Shown here: positions 43,561 to 52,706 of the stretch, piece after piece
Layout: every line of letters begins with the position of its first letter
Position numbering within the stretch: position 1 is the stretch's first letter
From: Pseudomonadota bacterium
GTDB lineage: Bacteria; Pseudomonadota; Alphaproteobacteria; Rhizobiales; Hyphomicrobiaceae
Direction: 5' to 3'
DNA length: 64,000 nt
Assembly (NCBI GenBank): GCA_018242255.1
Contig: JAFECH010000347.1
Location: forward strand, 45,066 to 109,065
Notes under the pieces: generated by a model
Database searches by the model: none
What the model saw: only the letters and a program-made list of their open reading frames with translations
Told to the model about the DNA's origin: nothing
Made by a program: the position numbers and the translations under genes

Positions 43561-43579
43561 TGGTAAAATTTTTATACCA
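43561..43579. promoter_or_regulatory. candidate operator between lactate permease and GntR regulator
   Basis: TGGTAAAATTTTTATACCA is an A+T-rich inverted repeat (TGGTA/TACCA arms) in the divergent promoter region. TGGT/ACCA arms are characteristic of FadR-subfamily GntR operators (LldR, PdhR), although the spacing here is wider than the classical sites. The neighbouring regulator is the natural ligand. Confidence 0.5.
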
Positions 43580-43694
43580 CAACTTCGAACCGGTCAAATC
43601 TGATTGCCATATAGCTGAATGGAAACAGCCTATGGCATTGCTCATTGCGCTGCCTTAAAAGAATGACGTAAGTTTCCCTGGGGCGGGCCACCAA

Positions 43695-44456
43695 ATGCTT
43701 ACCGTACGCACTCCGAAAATTGCCGACGCGATCGCGTCTCAGATCGAGAAGCTCATTCTCGAGGGGGCATTGCGTCCAGGCGAGAAGCTCGTTGCAGAGC
43801 GAGAACTCGCGCAAAAGCTCGACGTATCGCGACCATCTCTCAGGGAGGGCATCGATAAGCTGGTTCGCCGAGGATTGCTGAAGTCATCCAAGAATGGAAC
43901 CTACGTGGCGCAATTCCTGTCGCCGATCATGGCGCCGCTAGCAAACTTATACCGCGACAACCAGCATGCGTTCGCCGACTATTTCGAATTCCGCCAGTGC
44001 GTCGAAGCGCAGGCCGCGCGCGACGCAGCGCTCAGAGCGACGGACGTTGAGAGAGCGGCGATCCGTTCATGTCTCAGCAATATGCGAAAGGCACACAAGC
44101 TCCAAGATCCGGCGCAGGAGGCAGAGGCCGATGTCGCTTTGCACATGCTCGTCTACGAAGCCGGACACAACTTCGTCATGCTGCATGTGATGCGGGCGCT
44201 AAGCGAACTTCTCCGCAACAACATATTTTTCAATCGCAAGAACCTTTATCTAAAGACCGGCGTCCGGGAAAAATTGCTCGCTCAGCACATTGCGATTGGG
44301 GAAGCGGTGACCGCAGGCGATCCGGAAAAGGCGGAAGCCGCGGCGACCGATCACATTCGGTTTGTGTTCGATACGGTAGCCGAGATACAGCGTGCCAACG
44401 CCCGGCTTAATACGTCACTATTGAGGGCGAAACGACGAGACTTGCTTGCGAGCTAA
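43695..44456 (+). CDS. GntR-family regulator, FadR subfamily (LldR-like)
   Basis: 253 residues. The winged helix is PKIADAIASQIEKLILEGALRPGEKLVAERELAQKLDVSRPSLREGIDKLVRRGLL. A C-terminal FCD domain follows (FADYFEFRQCVEAQAARDAALRA, DVALHMLVYEAGHNFVMLHVMRAL, LAQHIAIGEAVTAGDPEKAEAAATDHIRFV) with His and Asp residues for a metal and organic-acid effector. Divergent to the lactate permease, it most likely represses that operon until a 2-hydroxy acid is present. Confidence 0.9.
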   Translation: MLTVRTPKIADAIASQIEKLILEGALRPGEKLVAERELAQKLDVSRPSLREGIDKLVRRGLLKSSKNGTYVAQFLSPIMAPLANLYRDNQHAFADYFEFRQCVEAQAARDAALRATDVERAAIRSCLSNMRKAHKLQDPAQEAEADVALHMLVYEAGHNFVMLHVMRALSELLRNNIFFNRKNLYLKTGVREKLLAQHIAIGEAVTAGDPEKAEAAATDHIRFVFDTVAEIQRANARLNTSLLRAKRRDLLAS

Positions 44457-44541
44457 CGCGCATCATCGTTTTCGGGCAACTGACGGCATTTCAAACTTGC
44501 GAGAGCTACCCCGAGTCAATTCGCAGTCTTCGGCACGATGC

Positions 44542-45705
44542 TCAAAAGGGCAAAAACCCCCAGTCGGAAGATTTGGAATAGCGCTTCTGGACGGCAACAC
44601 GACCACGACCGCCGCCACCCCTGTTACTTGCCAGATACCTTCTGGAGTCGGCATCTCCCAAGTCGGCCGCCTTCTTGAGCCAAGCACGACCTTCTTTGAC
44701 GTTGCGGGGGCCGCCTTTTCCCTGAATTAAAGCGATGCCGTAGTCGTACATGCCGACGCGATCACCCGCATTTGCAGCCTTCTCGTACCATTGCCGCGCG
44801 CCTGGAAGATCTTTGGGACCACCCAAACCCTTTTCGAGAAGAAAGCCATATAGAGGCATCGCGAAAGAACAGCCCCCTTCAGCCGCACTCTTCGCCCATG
44901 TGCGTGCCAGCGCATGGTTCACTGGAACGCCTTGCCCGTGCTCATACATCGTCGCGAGCATACCCATCGCATCGGCGTCACCCTTGTCCGCCGCCTTTTG
45001 CGACCATTCGCGCGCACCGCTTAAATCTCTGCGGCCGCCCGTCCCATTGTACAAAGCATTCGCATAGTAGGTCATTGCGCGGACAAGACCCTTCTCAGCC
45101 GCTTTCTGATACATGTCCCGCGCAGCCTTGGGATCGGCCGGCCCGCCCGTTCCCGTCTCGAAATAATAACCCATTCTGTACAGGCCGTTCGCGTCGCCTT
45201 GATCCGCTGCGCGTTGAAACCACATTCGAGCCGCAGCAAAATCTTTGGGACCTCCCTCACCGTCCTGAGACAGATATCCCATCCAATCCATCGCCGGCAC
45301 ATGGCCCGCGTTTGCCGCCTTCTCAAACCAGGAGCGAGCAGCAGCAATATCCTTCGGGCCGCCTTGGCCATTGCGAAGCATCATGGCCAGACTGAACATC
45401 GCCTCGGAAAGATCACCTTTGTTCGCCGCCGCCTCGTACCATTTGCGAGCCGCCGGCAAATCTGCCTCGCCGCCCAAGCCTTTCTGGAGGATCGACGCCA
45501 AAAGATTCATCGCCGACGCGTCACCGGCGTCAGCCGCGCTCAACAGCAGATCGCGAGCCTGAGCTACGTTTCCTTCGTCGTATGCTTTGGCACCAGCTTC
45601 CCCAATAGCAACCCCTTTAGGGTCAACGTCAGTTGCGTAGGCGCCCATACGACTGAAAAAAATTGCAAGCACGGCGGCCAAGGCGAAGACGAACATGCGT
45701 GCCAA
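44542..45705 (-). CDS. exported Sel1-like repeat protein
   Basis: 387 residues with a signal peptide (MARMFVFALAAVLAIFFSRMGAYA) and about eight to nine Sel1 repeats of about 36 residues, each with the pattern A-ARxWYxxAAxxGDxxAMxxLGxLxxxGxGGPKD. The C-terminus turns basic and Gly-rich (GGGGRGRVAVQKRYSK). Sel1 proteins serve as periplasmic scaffolds for signalling or envelope complexes. The partner is unknown; no operon neighbour is evident. Confidence 0.9.
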   Translation of the reverse strand: MARMFVFALAAVLAIFFSRMGAYATDVDPKGVAIGEAGAKAYDEGNVAQARDLLLSAADAGDASAMNLLASILQKGLGGEADLPAARKWYEAAANKGDLSEAMFSLAMMLRNGQGGPKDIAAARSWFEKAANAGHVPAMDWMGYLSQDGEGGPKDFAAARMWFQRAADQGDANGLYRMGYYFETGTGGPADPKAARDMYQKAAEKGLVRAMTYYANALYNGTGGRRDLSGAREWSQKAADKGDADAMGMLATMYEHGQGVPVNHALARTWAKSAAEGGCSFAMPLYGFLLEKGLGGPKDLPGARQWYEKAANAGDRVGMYDYGIALIQGKGGPRNVKEGRAWLKKAADLGDADSRRYLASNRGGGGRGRVAVQKRYSKSSDWGFLPF

Positions 45706-46085
45706 TTCTGATCTCCGTCATGGGCGGTGCTTCTCAGAGTCACCAAGTCGCCAAAACACGTCAACGCCAAACTCGTGAACGAACAGAAGGCCAACGCATC
45801 ACCGGCTGCGGATCGTCGCCACGCGTAAATCGCAAGACGCCTTCGATTCGCTAACTATAAAGACAACTCCCGTTCTAGCGGAATCAGCCGAACTTTACAC
45901 TTCGATGTCGTCACGGCCGCTCGTGAAGCGTCAAGAGTGTCACGGCGTCACCGACGAGTATCTTCCTTACGTCGTTCAAACGGATCGACAAAAAACACAG
46001 CACCATTATGGCTGGTGTCGTGAGGATGTTTGTGTAGTCTGCACAGCTAGGGGAACAGAGGGGTGTAATCGCAGGAGCATTTTTT
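45706..46085. promoter_or_regulatory. divergent intergenic region
   Basis: About 380 bases between the leftward Sel1 gene and the rightward DUF1254 gene. It must hold both promoters. Open frames here are short and without ribosome sites. No clear operator or RNA structure was seen. Confidence 0.5.
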
Positions 46086-47717
46086 ATGATCCTACATTTT
46101 TCCCACAAAATCTCTTTAGCTGCCGCAATAATTCCGACGCTTATTTTTTCTGATGGCAATGGAGCCGTCGCCGACACGACCCCACCGGTGCCCCCGTCGA
46201 TCACCACCCCAGACAATGTCGAAACGCGCCTTGGTCCGCTGGAATTCGAGAACGGAGTACCGAGCAAAGCAACGGCCGCGAAGGTCTTCGACAATCTCGA
46301 CTTCACGTACGCTTACCGTGCCTTCATGGACAACATGCGAGGCGTCAGCATCCATGCTCTCTGGAAAGGCATGCAGAGCATCGGCGTGAAGGAAAACGAG
46401 GTGCTCGTCTTTTCCAAACTGATGGACTCCAAATCGCTCTTTCTGACGGCCAATGCCGACACGATTTACGTTATGGGCTATCTCGATCTCAGCAAGGGCC
46501 CCGTCGTTCTGGAGACGCCGCCAAAGTTTCTGGGCGCGGTGCAGGATGCGTGGTTCCGCTGGGTTATCGACCTGGGTCTGCCCGGCCCCGATCGCGGCGA
46601 GGGTGGCAAGTATCTGATCGTGCCTCCGGATTACAAAGGCTCTCTGCCGGATGGCGGTTTCTTCGTCGCGCACGCTCGGACAAACCACATCGTGTGGTTT
46701 GGCAGATCGTTCCTGGCGAACCATAACGATCCCAAACCCGTCGTCGATACGATCAAGAAGTTCACCAAAGTTTATGCTTATGAGCCCGGCGGAGTAGGTA
46801 CGCCAATCGCCAAATTTCTTGCGGGCAACGCCAAGCTCGGCCGCATCACGCCACCGCCTGCAACGGTGTTCCACGAAGGCAGCGGTGTCGTGATGAATAC
46901 CGTCCCACCAAATGACTTCAGCTATTATGAGATGCTCAACGAAATCGTGCAGGAGGAGCCCGCAACCGCGCTCGACCCGGAGCTAATGGGACCTGTGGCG
47001 GCAATCGGCATCGTAAAAGGCAAACCTTTTGCACCCGACGCGCGCATGAAGAAGATTATGACCGATGCGCTGGCAGTCGCCAACGCGACGTCGCGCAGTC
47101 TATTCCTGAGCCCGCGCGATCCAAGCTGGTATTATTATCCGAACTCATCGTGGTTCAATTTTCTCTTCGAGACCGGCTACGAATTCGAAACACCGATCCC
47201 AAGGATCACGCCTGAAGGCGTTAAGCCTTATCCGCCAACCGGGTATCGGACGATGGATGCGCGAACCAACTTTTTCTATGGTGTCACCGGCATAACGCCT
47301 GCCATGGCCATGCGGCTCCCCGGCATCGGCTCCCAATATCTGCTCGCCGTGACCGACGCGAACAAGCAGCACTTCGACGGCGCCAAGACTTACAAGGTGA
47401 CGCTACCGAAAGACATCCCGCAGGAGAATTTCTGGTCGCTCACCGTGTACGATAACATGACGCGCTCAATGCTCGATACACCGCAACGCTTTCCGCGTGC
47501 CGGCAGCCAAGACTATCCGTCACCTTCAGCCGAACCCGATGCCGATGGCGCGACGACCATCTATTTCAGTCCGACCAAGCCATCCGATGTGAAGCCCGGC
47601 AACTGGATCCAAACCAATCCGCAAAAAGGTTGGTTCATCATCCTGCGCCTCTACAGCCCCACCGAGCAGTTCTTCAGCAAGGAATGGCGCCCCAGCGAGA
47701 TCGAGCCGGTCAAGTAG
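46086..47717 (+). CDS. exported DUF1254/DUF1214 protein
   Basis: 543 residues. A signal peptide (SLAAAIIPTLIFSDGNGAVA) precedes an N-terminal DUF1254 part (NLDFTYAYRAFMDNMRGVSI, MDSKSLFLTANADTIYVMGYLDL) and a C-terminal DUF1214 part (YLLAVTDANKQHFDGAKTYKVTLPKDIPQENFWSLTVYDNMTRSML, IQTNPQKGWFIILRLYSPTEQFFSKEWRPSEIE). These periplasmic beta-rich proteins are common but of unknown function. It is followed by an intrinsic terminator. Confidence 0.92.
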   Translation: MILHFSHKISLAAAIIPTLIFSDGNGAVADTTPPVPPSITTPDNVETRLGPLEFENGVPSKATAAKVFDNLDFTYAYRAFMDNMRGVSIHALWKGMQSIGVKENEVLVFSKLMDSKSLFLTANADTIYVMGYLDLSKGPVVLETPPKFLGAVQDAWFRWVIDLGLPGPDRGEGGKYLIVPPDYKGSLPDGGFFVAHARTNHIVWFGRSFLANHNDPKPVVDTIKKFTKVYAYEPGGVGTPIAKFLAGNAKLGRITPPPATVFHEGSGVVMNTVPPNDFSYYEMLNEIVQEEPATALDPELMGPVAAIGIVKGKPFAPDARMKKIMTDALAVANATSRSLFLSPRDPSWYYYPNSSWFNFLFETGYEFETPIPRITPEGVKPYPPTGYRTMDARTNFFYGVTGITPAMAMRLPGIGSQYLLAVTDANKQHFDGAKTYKVTLPKDIPQENFWSLTVYDNMTRSMLDTPQRFPRAGSQDYPSPSAEPDADGATTIYFSPTKPSDVKPGNWIQTNPQKGWFIILRLYSPTEQFFSKEWRPSEIEPVK

Positions 47718-47756
47718 TCAATCAAGGCGTCATCACAATCTTCCGTAAGAACGAAT

Positions 47757-47784
47757 AAGCTCGGCTTTTGCCGGGCTTTTTTTT
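47757..47784 (+). terminator. intrinsic terminator of the DUF1254 gene
   Basis: AAGCTCGGC-TTTT-GCCGGGCTT forms a 9-bp stem (one G-U) followed by a run of T to 47784, 40 bases after the stop codon. Confidence 0.87.
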
Positions 47785-47967
47785 GCTTAAGCAGTTCGAG
47801 GGTTCAAAACCACGCCACCGCCGACGCTTTATCGCAATTACCCGAGCGACGAACTATAGTGAGAGACCCAAGCGCTTAAACACGTCCGATCAAAAAGAGC
47901 GAGCCGGATGCGCTTTGGTTGTTTTGTTTGGCTCCATACGATGATGCGTTTTTAGGTATGCAAAACC

Positions 47968-49041
47968 ATGCCGAGCCGCCAGGTTTTCAGTTGTTTCACG
48001 GCGCTGCTCATCGGGTGCGTAGCTGCCTCGGGAGGAATGACGCCAGCCCTAGCGGAAGTCGGCGAGAGACCGTCGATATCTTTAGTGCGGTTAGCTGCCG
48101 ACAGGATCGATTTGGTTTTCCGCGACGTCGCTGCCAACACGCGAGCCCTGGGCGATCAATATCGAACGATCGCCGCCGACAAAGCTCATATCAGCGAAGC
48201 AGATCGGACGTACTGGACAAGGCGCGCTATCGCGCAAGGCAAAACGGTCGGTTTTCGAACATGGCCGGAAGGAAAACCGGCGCCAGACTTCGAGGCCACT
48301 TTCCCGAGCTATTATAGCTATCGCGGATTTCCTATCGCCGATGAAACGCTGGGACATTTGCGGAACTTCGAGCATGCCCTGCCCCTTTTTCGCGCTGCGT
48401 ACAGCAGCTTTGCCTTCTCGTGGGTCTATCTGACGACCGCTGACGACATGATGCTGATCTATCCTTATGTTCCGCTCGATCAGGCCGTGAATAATGCGTT
48501 GCCGACGAAGCAGGTATTTTACACTGCGGCGGACTTTCAGAGACACGCGGTCGGCTGGACCGCTCCTTATCTCGATCTCGTCGGTGCGGGTTTGATGATC
48601 ACCGCCTCTTACCCAGTCTATGACGATGACCGCCTCCTCGGCGTCGTCTCGCATGACATCACGCTTAGACAGTTTTCCCGGAAGGTCCTGACCCATCTCA
48701 CACAACGAAACGCCGCGGTCGCAGTAATTGTCGACAGCCGCGGACTGGCAATCGATGCGAGCGACCCTGCACTTGAGGCAGAAATCGAGCGTGTCAACAG
48801 CGCCAAGAGAGCAGCGGCCTTGTTTTATCGCTCGTCAGCCGGGCTCGCCAAAGTGGGTGATCCCGACAAAGCGGTGTCGCGTTTCGATTGGATCAACGCG
48901 ATCACAGAGCGCGTTCTCGACAAGGCCGCATCGGTCAACGAGCCAGACGTTCTAGATATCGATATGGATGAGCGCAATGTGCTGGCGGCACGTATCGCGA
49001 GCACAGGCTGGTTTGTCATTCTCATCGAGCGAAAAATGTAA
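47968..49041 (+). CDS. exported stand-alone dCache-type sensory protein
   Basis: 357 residues with a signal peptide (VFSCFTALLIGCVAASGGMTPALA). The body looks like a double-Cache extracellular sensor: a long first helix (ISLVRLAADRIDLVFRDVAANTRALGDQYRTIA), FPSYYSYRGF, FAFSWVYLTTADDMMLIYPYVPL and VGAGLMITASYPVYDDDRLLGVVSHDITLRQF. The C-terminal second half ends in FVILIERKM. No output domain (kinase, HAMP, MCP or GGDEF) or second membrane span follows. Such soluble Cache proteins could be periplasmic ligand-binding partners of another receptor. That is inference; no partner is in the window. Confidence 0.78.
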   Translation: MPSRQVFSCFTALLIGCVAASGGMTPALAEVGERPSISLVRLAADRIDLVFRDVAANTRALGDQYRTIAADKAHISEADRTYWTRRAIAQGKTVGFRTWPEGKPAPDFEATFPSYYSYRGFPIADETLGHLRNFEHALPLFRAAYSSFAFSWVYLTTADDMMLIYPYVPLDQAVNNALPTKQVFYTAADFQRHAVGWTAPYLDLVGAGLMITASYPVYDDDRLLGVVSHDITLRQFSRKVLTHLTQRNAAVAVIVDSRGLAIDASDPALEAEIERVNSAKRAAALFYRSSAGLAKVGDPDKAVSRFDWINAITERVLDKAASVNEPDVLDIDMDERNVLAARIASTGWFVILIERKM

Positions 49042-49191
49042 ACCCAAGTCGAATTTGCGGCCTTTAACGCACAAATTTGTGAGCTATTGAAACTGGGCTG
49101 TGCTCGCCTTTTGCCGATTGATAAAATGCACCGAATGCCTGAATCTGGATGATCCCACCCCCCTCGCTTCAGGTTCAATTGCAGTTAGCAC

Positions 49192-50424
49192 ATGACAACT
49201 CCTGCCTCTCCGCTTGCCCGCCTCAAAGACATTCCAAGAGGAGTATGGGCGCTCGGCTTGGTCTCAATGTTTATGGACATCTCGTCCGAGATGATCCACG
49301 CGCTGCTCCCAATCTATCTTGTGACCGTGCTTGGAACGTCAGCTCTGACGGTCGGGATCATTGAAGGCATCGCGGAAGCAGCGGCTTCCATCACCAAGAT
49401 ATTTTCCGGGGCGCTGTCGGATTGGCTCGGACGTCGCAAGGAGCTTGCCGCCATCGGTTACGGTTTGGCGGCGTTGACGAAACCCGTCTTTCCCCTCGCA
49501 CCCACCGTGTCCTGGCTGATCGGCGCGCGCTTTATCGACCGTATCGGCAAAGGCATTCGCGGCGCCCCGAGAGACGCGCTGGTTGCAGACCTTTCACCAC
49601 CGGAAATGCGCGGCGCGAGCTTTGGCCTGCGCCAATCCCTAGACACCATCGGCGCGTTCCTTGGCCCCCTGCTGGCGATCGTTTTGATGCTGATCACTGC
49701 AGACAGTTTCACGACCGTGTTCTGGATTGCGGTCGTTCCAGCATTCCTGGCTTTTGCGTTGATCGTATTCGCGGTGCATGAGCCTCGGCGTCCTGATCAA
49801 CAGCCCGCTAAGTCTCCCCTAAGTCACGCCGCTCTTGCGCGTCTTGGCGCGCAGTACTGGTGGATCGTCGGTGTCGCCGCCGTATTCACGCTCGCGCGGT
49901 TTAGCGAAGCGTTCCTCATCCTGCGGGCTCAATCCGTCGGTTTGCCGATTGCCCTGGCTCCGGCAGTGATGGTCCTCATGAACGTGGTCTATGCTCTTGC
50001 GGCCTATCCTGCCGGCGTCCTATCCGACAGCATGAACAAGCAGGCACTTTTGATCCTAGGGCTGGCGGTGCTCGTCATCGCCGATTTCATTCTCGCAAAA
50101 GCGACGGGGGTCACCGGAGTCGCAATTGGAGTCGCCCTGTGGGGACTGCACATGGGCTTGACGCAAGGACTGCTCGCGGCTCTCGTCGCAAATACTGCAG
50201 CCTCCGATCTTCGCGGGACAGCCTTTGGCATGTTCAATTTGATCACGGGCATTGTACTGCTTGCAGCGAGCATCATCGCCGGCAGCTTATGGGATATATT
50301 TGGTGCCGAAGGTACGTTCCTCGCAGGAGCGATATTTGCCACCGTCGCCATACTAGGTATTTTGTTATTCCGGCCTGAAGGCCTGCAGTCCGATAGACCT
50401 GGCGCATGCGGGCCGGAGGTTTAG
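49192..50424 (+). CDS. MFS transporter, 12 spans
   Basis: 410 residues with 12 predicted spans. The MFS loop motif is GALSDWLGRRKELAAIGYGLAALTKP. RFIDRIGKGIRGAPRDALVADLSPPEMRGASFGLRQSLDTIGAFLGPL is characteristic of a common bacterial subfamily with early helices MFMDISSEMIHALLPIYLVTVLG. It is a proton-driven exporter or importer of unknown substrate. It converges with the DUF4239 gene with a 1-base gap. Confidence 0.9.
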   Translation: MTTPASPLARLKDIPRGVWALGLVSMFMDISSEMIHALLPIYLVTVLGTSALTVGIIEGIAEAAASITKIFSGALSDWLGRRKELAAIGYGLAALTKPVFPLAPTVSWLIGARFIDRIGKGIRGAPRDALVADLSPPEMRGASFGLRQSLDTIGAFLGPLLAIVLMLITADSFTTVFWIAVVPAFLAFALIVFAVHEPRRPDQQPAKSPLSHAALARLGAQYWWIVGVAAVFTLARFSEAFLILRAQSVGLPIALAPAVMVLMNVVYALAAYPAGVLSDSMNKQALLILGLAVLVIADFILAKATGVTGVAIGVALWGLHMGLTQGLLAALVANTAASDLRGTAFGMFNLITGIVLLAASIIAGSLWDIFGAEGTFLAGAIFATVAILGILLFRPEGLQSDRPGACGPEV

Positions 50425-50425
50425 T

Positions 50426-51241
50426 TCAGTGCTGATCAACGCTCGTCGTGTTCTCGATCCGCATGAGTTGAATGACATCATCAATCGGCTGGGACGTCAG
50501 CCTCTCGGGTCCCGAAAAGGGATAATTCAAATTGATCGTTAGAAATAAGGTGCCGCCGATGATTGCGGCGAGGCCGCCGGTCATCAAAATTTGCGCGGCC
50601 ACATTCTTCGTGGCGAAGAATGCAGGATAGCCCAGATTGATAAACGCGCCGAGCAGTAAAACCCACCAAATGACCGACGTCACTTGACCACCGACAGCCG
50701 ACAATCTTTCCAAGCGAAAATCGGCGATCTGCTGCATAAGTTCGAATGCATGAATGACACTCGGCACCAGCCCAAGGCTTTCAGGCTTTGCCTGTCCAAC
50801 ATCGAAGCTGAGTTTGGATAGGCTTTTTGCAGCTGCTGGACTTCCGCGCTCTCCCTTTTCCATCAGGGGCCAATCCTTATCACGAACATCGATCGCGTAC
50901 GCGACGAGGTCTTGCCGTATCTTCTGTCCGGTCCCCTCTGGAAATGTGAAGCTCGTGCGGTGCAGGTTGTAGAACCGCTCCGCTTCCGAGTACACGGCCT
51001 GTTGGGCTCGATCAAAATCGTTCCAGACGACGATAACGACAAAGGCGAGGAGCACGCCGTAGGCGACGCCGACCACGGCAAATTTGAATCCCGCAACCTC
51101 GTTGTTTTGCGCCAGGACATCGACGCCGAAATACCAGCGCGTCAAAAGCTGCAGGCTGACGCTGAAGCAGACAGCGGCGCCGATGACGAGCAGGGCGAGC
51201 ATCCAGACGGGCAGCGCATTCACAATTTCTATGCTGCTCAC
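50426..51241 (-). CDS. DUF4239-type membrane protein (bestrophin-like)
   Basis: About 271 residues; GTG at 51241 has GGAGGAG upstream, so the longer frame to 51349 is rejected. Two N-terminal spans (WMLALLVIGAAVCFSVSLQLL, FKFAVVGVAYGVLLAFVVIVVW) are followed by a cytosolic helical part (RAQQAVYSEAERFYNLHRTSFTFPE) and two C-terminal spans (VTSVIWWVLLLGAFINLGYPAFF, MTGGLAAIIGGTLFLTINLNYPFSG). The fold and sequence fit DUF4239, distantly related to anion-channel bestrophins. Function unknown. Confidence 0.82.
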   Translation of the reverse strand: MSSIEIVNALPVWMLALLVIGAAVCFSVSLQLLTRWYFGVDVLAQNNEVAGFKFAVVGVAYGVLLAFVVIVVWNDFDRAQQAVYSEAERFYNLHRTSFTFPEGTGQKIRQDLVAYAIDVRDKDWPLMEKGERGSPAAAKSLSKLSFDVGQAKPESLGLVPSVIHAFELMQQIADFRLERLSAVGGQVTSVIWWVLLLGAFINLGYPAFFATKNVAAQILMTGGLAAIIGGTLFLTINLNYPFSGPERLTSQPIDDVIQLMRIENTTSVDQH

Positions 51242-51391
51242 GAGAACTCCTCCCTTTGACAGACGTTTGCCTCTCGGGGGCTGTGGCGGCGGCAGCAGTT
51301 GGCGCAGACAGCGGCTGACACGGCGTTCAGGCCCGCAAGCGGTGCTCAACTATCCTCTCTGGTTTCTACGACAAAATCGGCCGTGTTCTAA

Positions 51392-52333
51392 CTACGCAAA
51401 TGCTTCCAACTTGTCGAATGAGCCGGTCCAGCCCATTGTCATGCTGCCACGTTGTTTGATGAACTCTGCAATGTCAGCGGGGGTAGCGTCGCGCGGATCC
51501 CATCGAACGGTCACGCGCGTGCGATCTGCGTCCTCGGAAACAAGCTCCACCGTCGTGAGCATTGTTTGCGGCCAGTTTGAAAAAAACGGAGGCCGGATTA
51601 CCTGCTCCCTGTCGTCGCAGAACTGCTGCGTGTAGACGATGCGGTTAGGCTTTTCGAGCGCCAAGTAAGTTACGCGTCCGTGCATTACCGCGCCGTTTGC
51701 GGCGGTCATCGCATAGAATGAGGTCCCCCCGACACGCAGCTCCGTTCGCAGGAATCGCATGCTGGCCCCAGTAGGCGGCAGCCATTGCGCGAGATGCTCC
51801 GGGTCCGTCCACATCTCGTAGATACGCTCGATGGGAGCATCGAAAGTACGAGAAATGAAAAATTGCTCTGCTCCCGCGAGTCTCTTTCCGAGATACTCCG
51901 CCAGTCGATCCCAGGTGCTCTCGCCGCCGGCTTTCTTGATGAACCCGCGCATCTCTGTGGCAATTTCCGGCGTTGCAAACGCCATGCTCATGTCGAGCTG
52001 GGTGCGTCCATCGCGTTCGGTGAAGAGCGCCGTCACACGAAACAGTGGCGGCCGATCCTTGTGGCCGCCGTGATCGTAAACCATGCGCTGCATAGGCACG
52101 ACTTCGAGATACTGCGTCGTGTTCTCGTAATCGGTGCCGTCTGGGCCGTGCATGGTGTAGTGCCAGTGCCCGCCAGTGCGCAGGTCGCGGCTATGGGTTG
52201 TCAAACCGAACCCGCGCGGGCCCCACCATTGCGCGACCTCTTCTGGAATTGTCCAGGCATCCCACACGGCTTGCAGCGGTGCGTCGTAGACGCGGGTCAG
52301 GCAGATGACGTTCGACTTACTTCTTTCGGCCAT
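51392..52333 (-). CDS. tandem SRPBCC (AHSA1-like) domain protein
   Basis: 313 residues holding two consecutive START-like/AHSA1 domains. The first has RVYDAPLQAVWDAWTIPEEVAQWWGPRGF, the second RTFDAPIERIYEMWTDPEHLAQWLPPTGA, each ending in a long helix (RGFIKKAGGESTWDRLAEYL; IKQRGSMTMGWTGSFDKLEAF). Such proteins bind hydrophobic ligands in a cavity. It is translated with the ArsR regulator (17-base overlap), the usual pairing in which ArsR controls the SRPBCC gene. Most relatives have one domain; the fusion is less common. Confidence 0.9.
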   Translation of the reverse strand: MAERSKSNVICLTRVYDAPLQAVWDAWTIPEEVAQWWGPRGFGLTTHSRDLRTGGHWHYTMHGPDGTDYENTTQYLEVVPMQRMVYDHGGHKDRPPLFRVTALFTERDGRTQLDMSMAFATPEIATEMRGFIKKAGGESTWDRLAEYLGKRLAGAEQFFISRTFDAPIERIYEMWTDPEHLAQWLPPTGASMRFLRTELRVGGTSFYAMTAANGAVMHGRVTYLALEKPNRIVYTQQFCDDREQVIRPPFFSNWPQTMLTTVELVSEDADRTRVTVRWDPRDATPADIAEFIKQRGSMTMGWTGSFDKLEAFA

Positions 52334-52667
52334 CGCGCGCTCCTTTGGTTTTTGTTTTCAGATATGCGCCGAGCCGATCGAGTTGATCTTCCCACGCAAT
52401 TCGATGCAGCTCCATCCAGTCCATTGCTTCGCGCAACGGCTCGCCGTTGAGTTGGCAGGGCCGCCACTGGGCCTTGCGACCTTTGGTGATGAGTCCAGCG
52501 GTTTCCAAAACTTTCAGATGCTTCGTCACTGCAGGAAGACTCATTTCCCGCAGGAACGGCTCTGCGAGGTCGGATACATTGGCTTCGCCCTCCGACAATC
52601 TGGCGAGCATCGCGCGCCTCGTAGGATCAGCTAGCGCGGCAAACGTGCGACTGAGAGGGTCTCTCAT
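52317..52667 (-). CDS. ArsR-family repressor
   Basis: 116 residues with the winged helix DPLSRTFAALADPTRRAMLARLSEGEANVSDLAEPFLREMSLPAVTKHLKVLETAGLITKGRKAQWRPCQL. There is no CxC metal motif, as in the PaaX/SdpR-like ArsR group linked to SRPBCC proteins. An inverted repeat lies just upstream of the start (52686-52706). Confidence 0.93.
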   Translation of the reverse strand: MRDPLSRTFAALADPTRRAMLARLSEGEANVSDLAEPFLREMSLPAVTKHLKVLETAGLITKGRKAQWRPCQLNGEPLREAMDWMELHRIAWEDQLDRLGAYLKTKTKGARDGRKK

Positions 52668-52685
52668 GCTAAAATAGCCGATAAG

Positions 52686-52706
52686 TTAATTAACCCGTTA
52701 GTTTAA
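52686..52706. promoter_or_regulatory. candidate ArsR operator
   Basis: TTAATTAAC and GTTAGTTTAA form a near-perfect inverted repeat about a CC centre, 20-40 bases upstream of the arsR-type start. ArsR proteins of this group bind A+T-rich dyads with TTAA/GTTA-like half-sites, so autoregulation is plausible. Confidence 0.5.
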
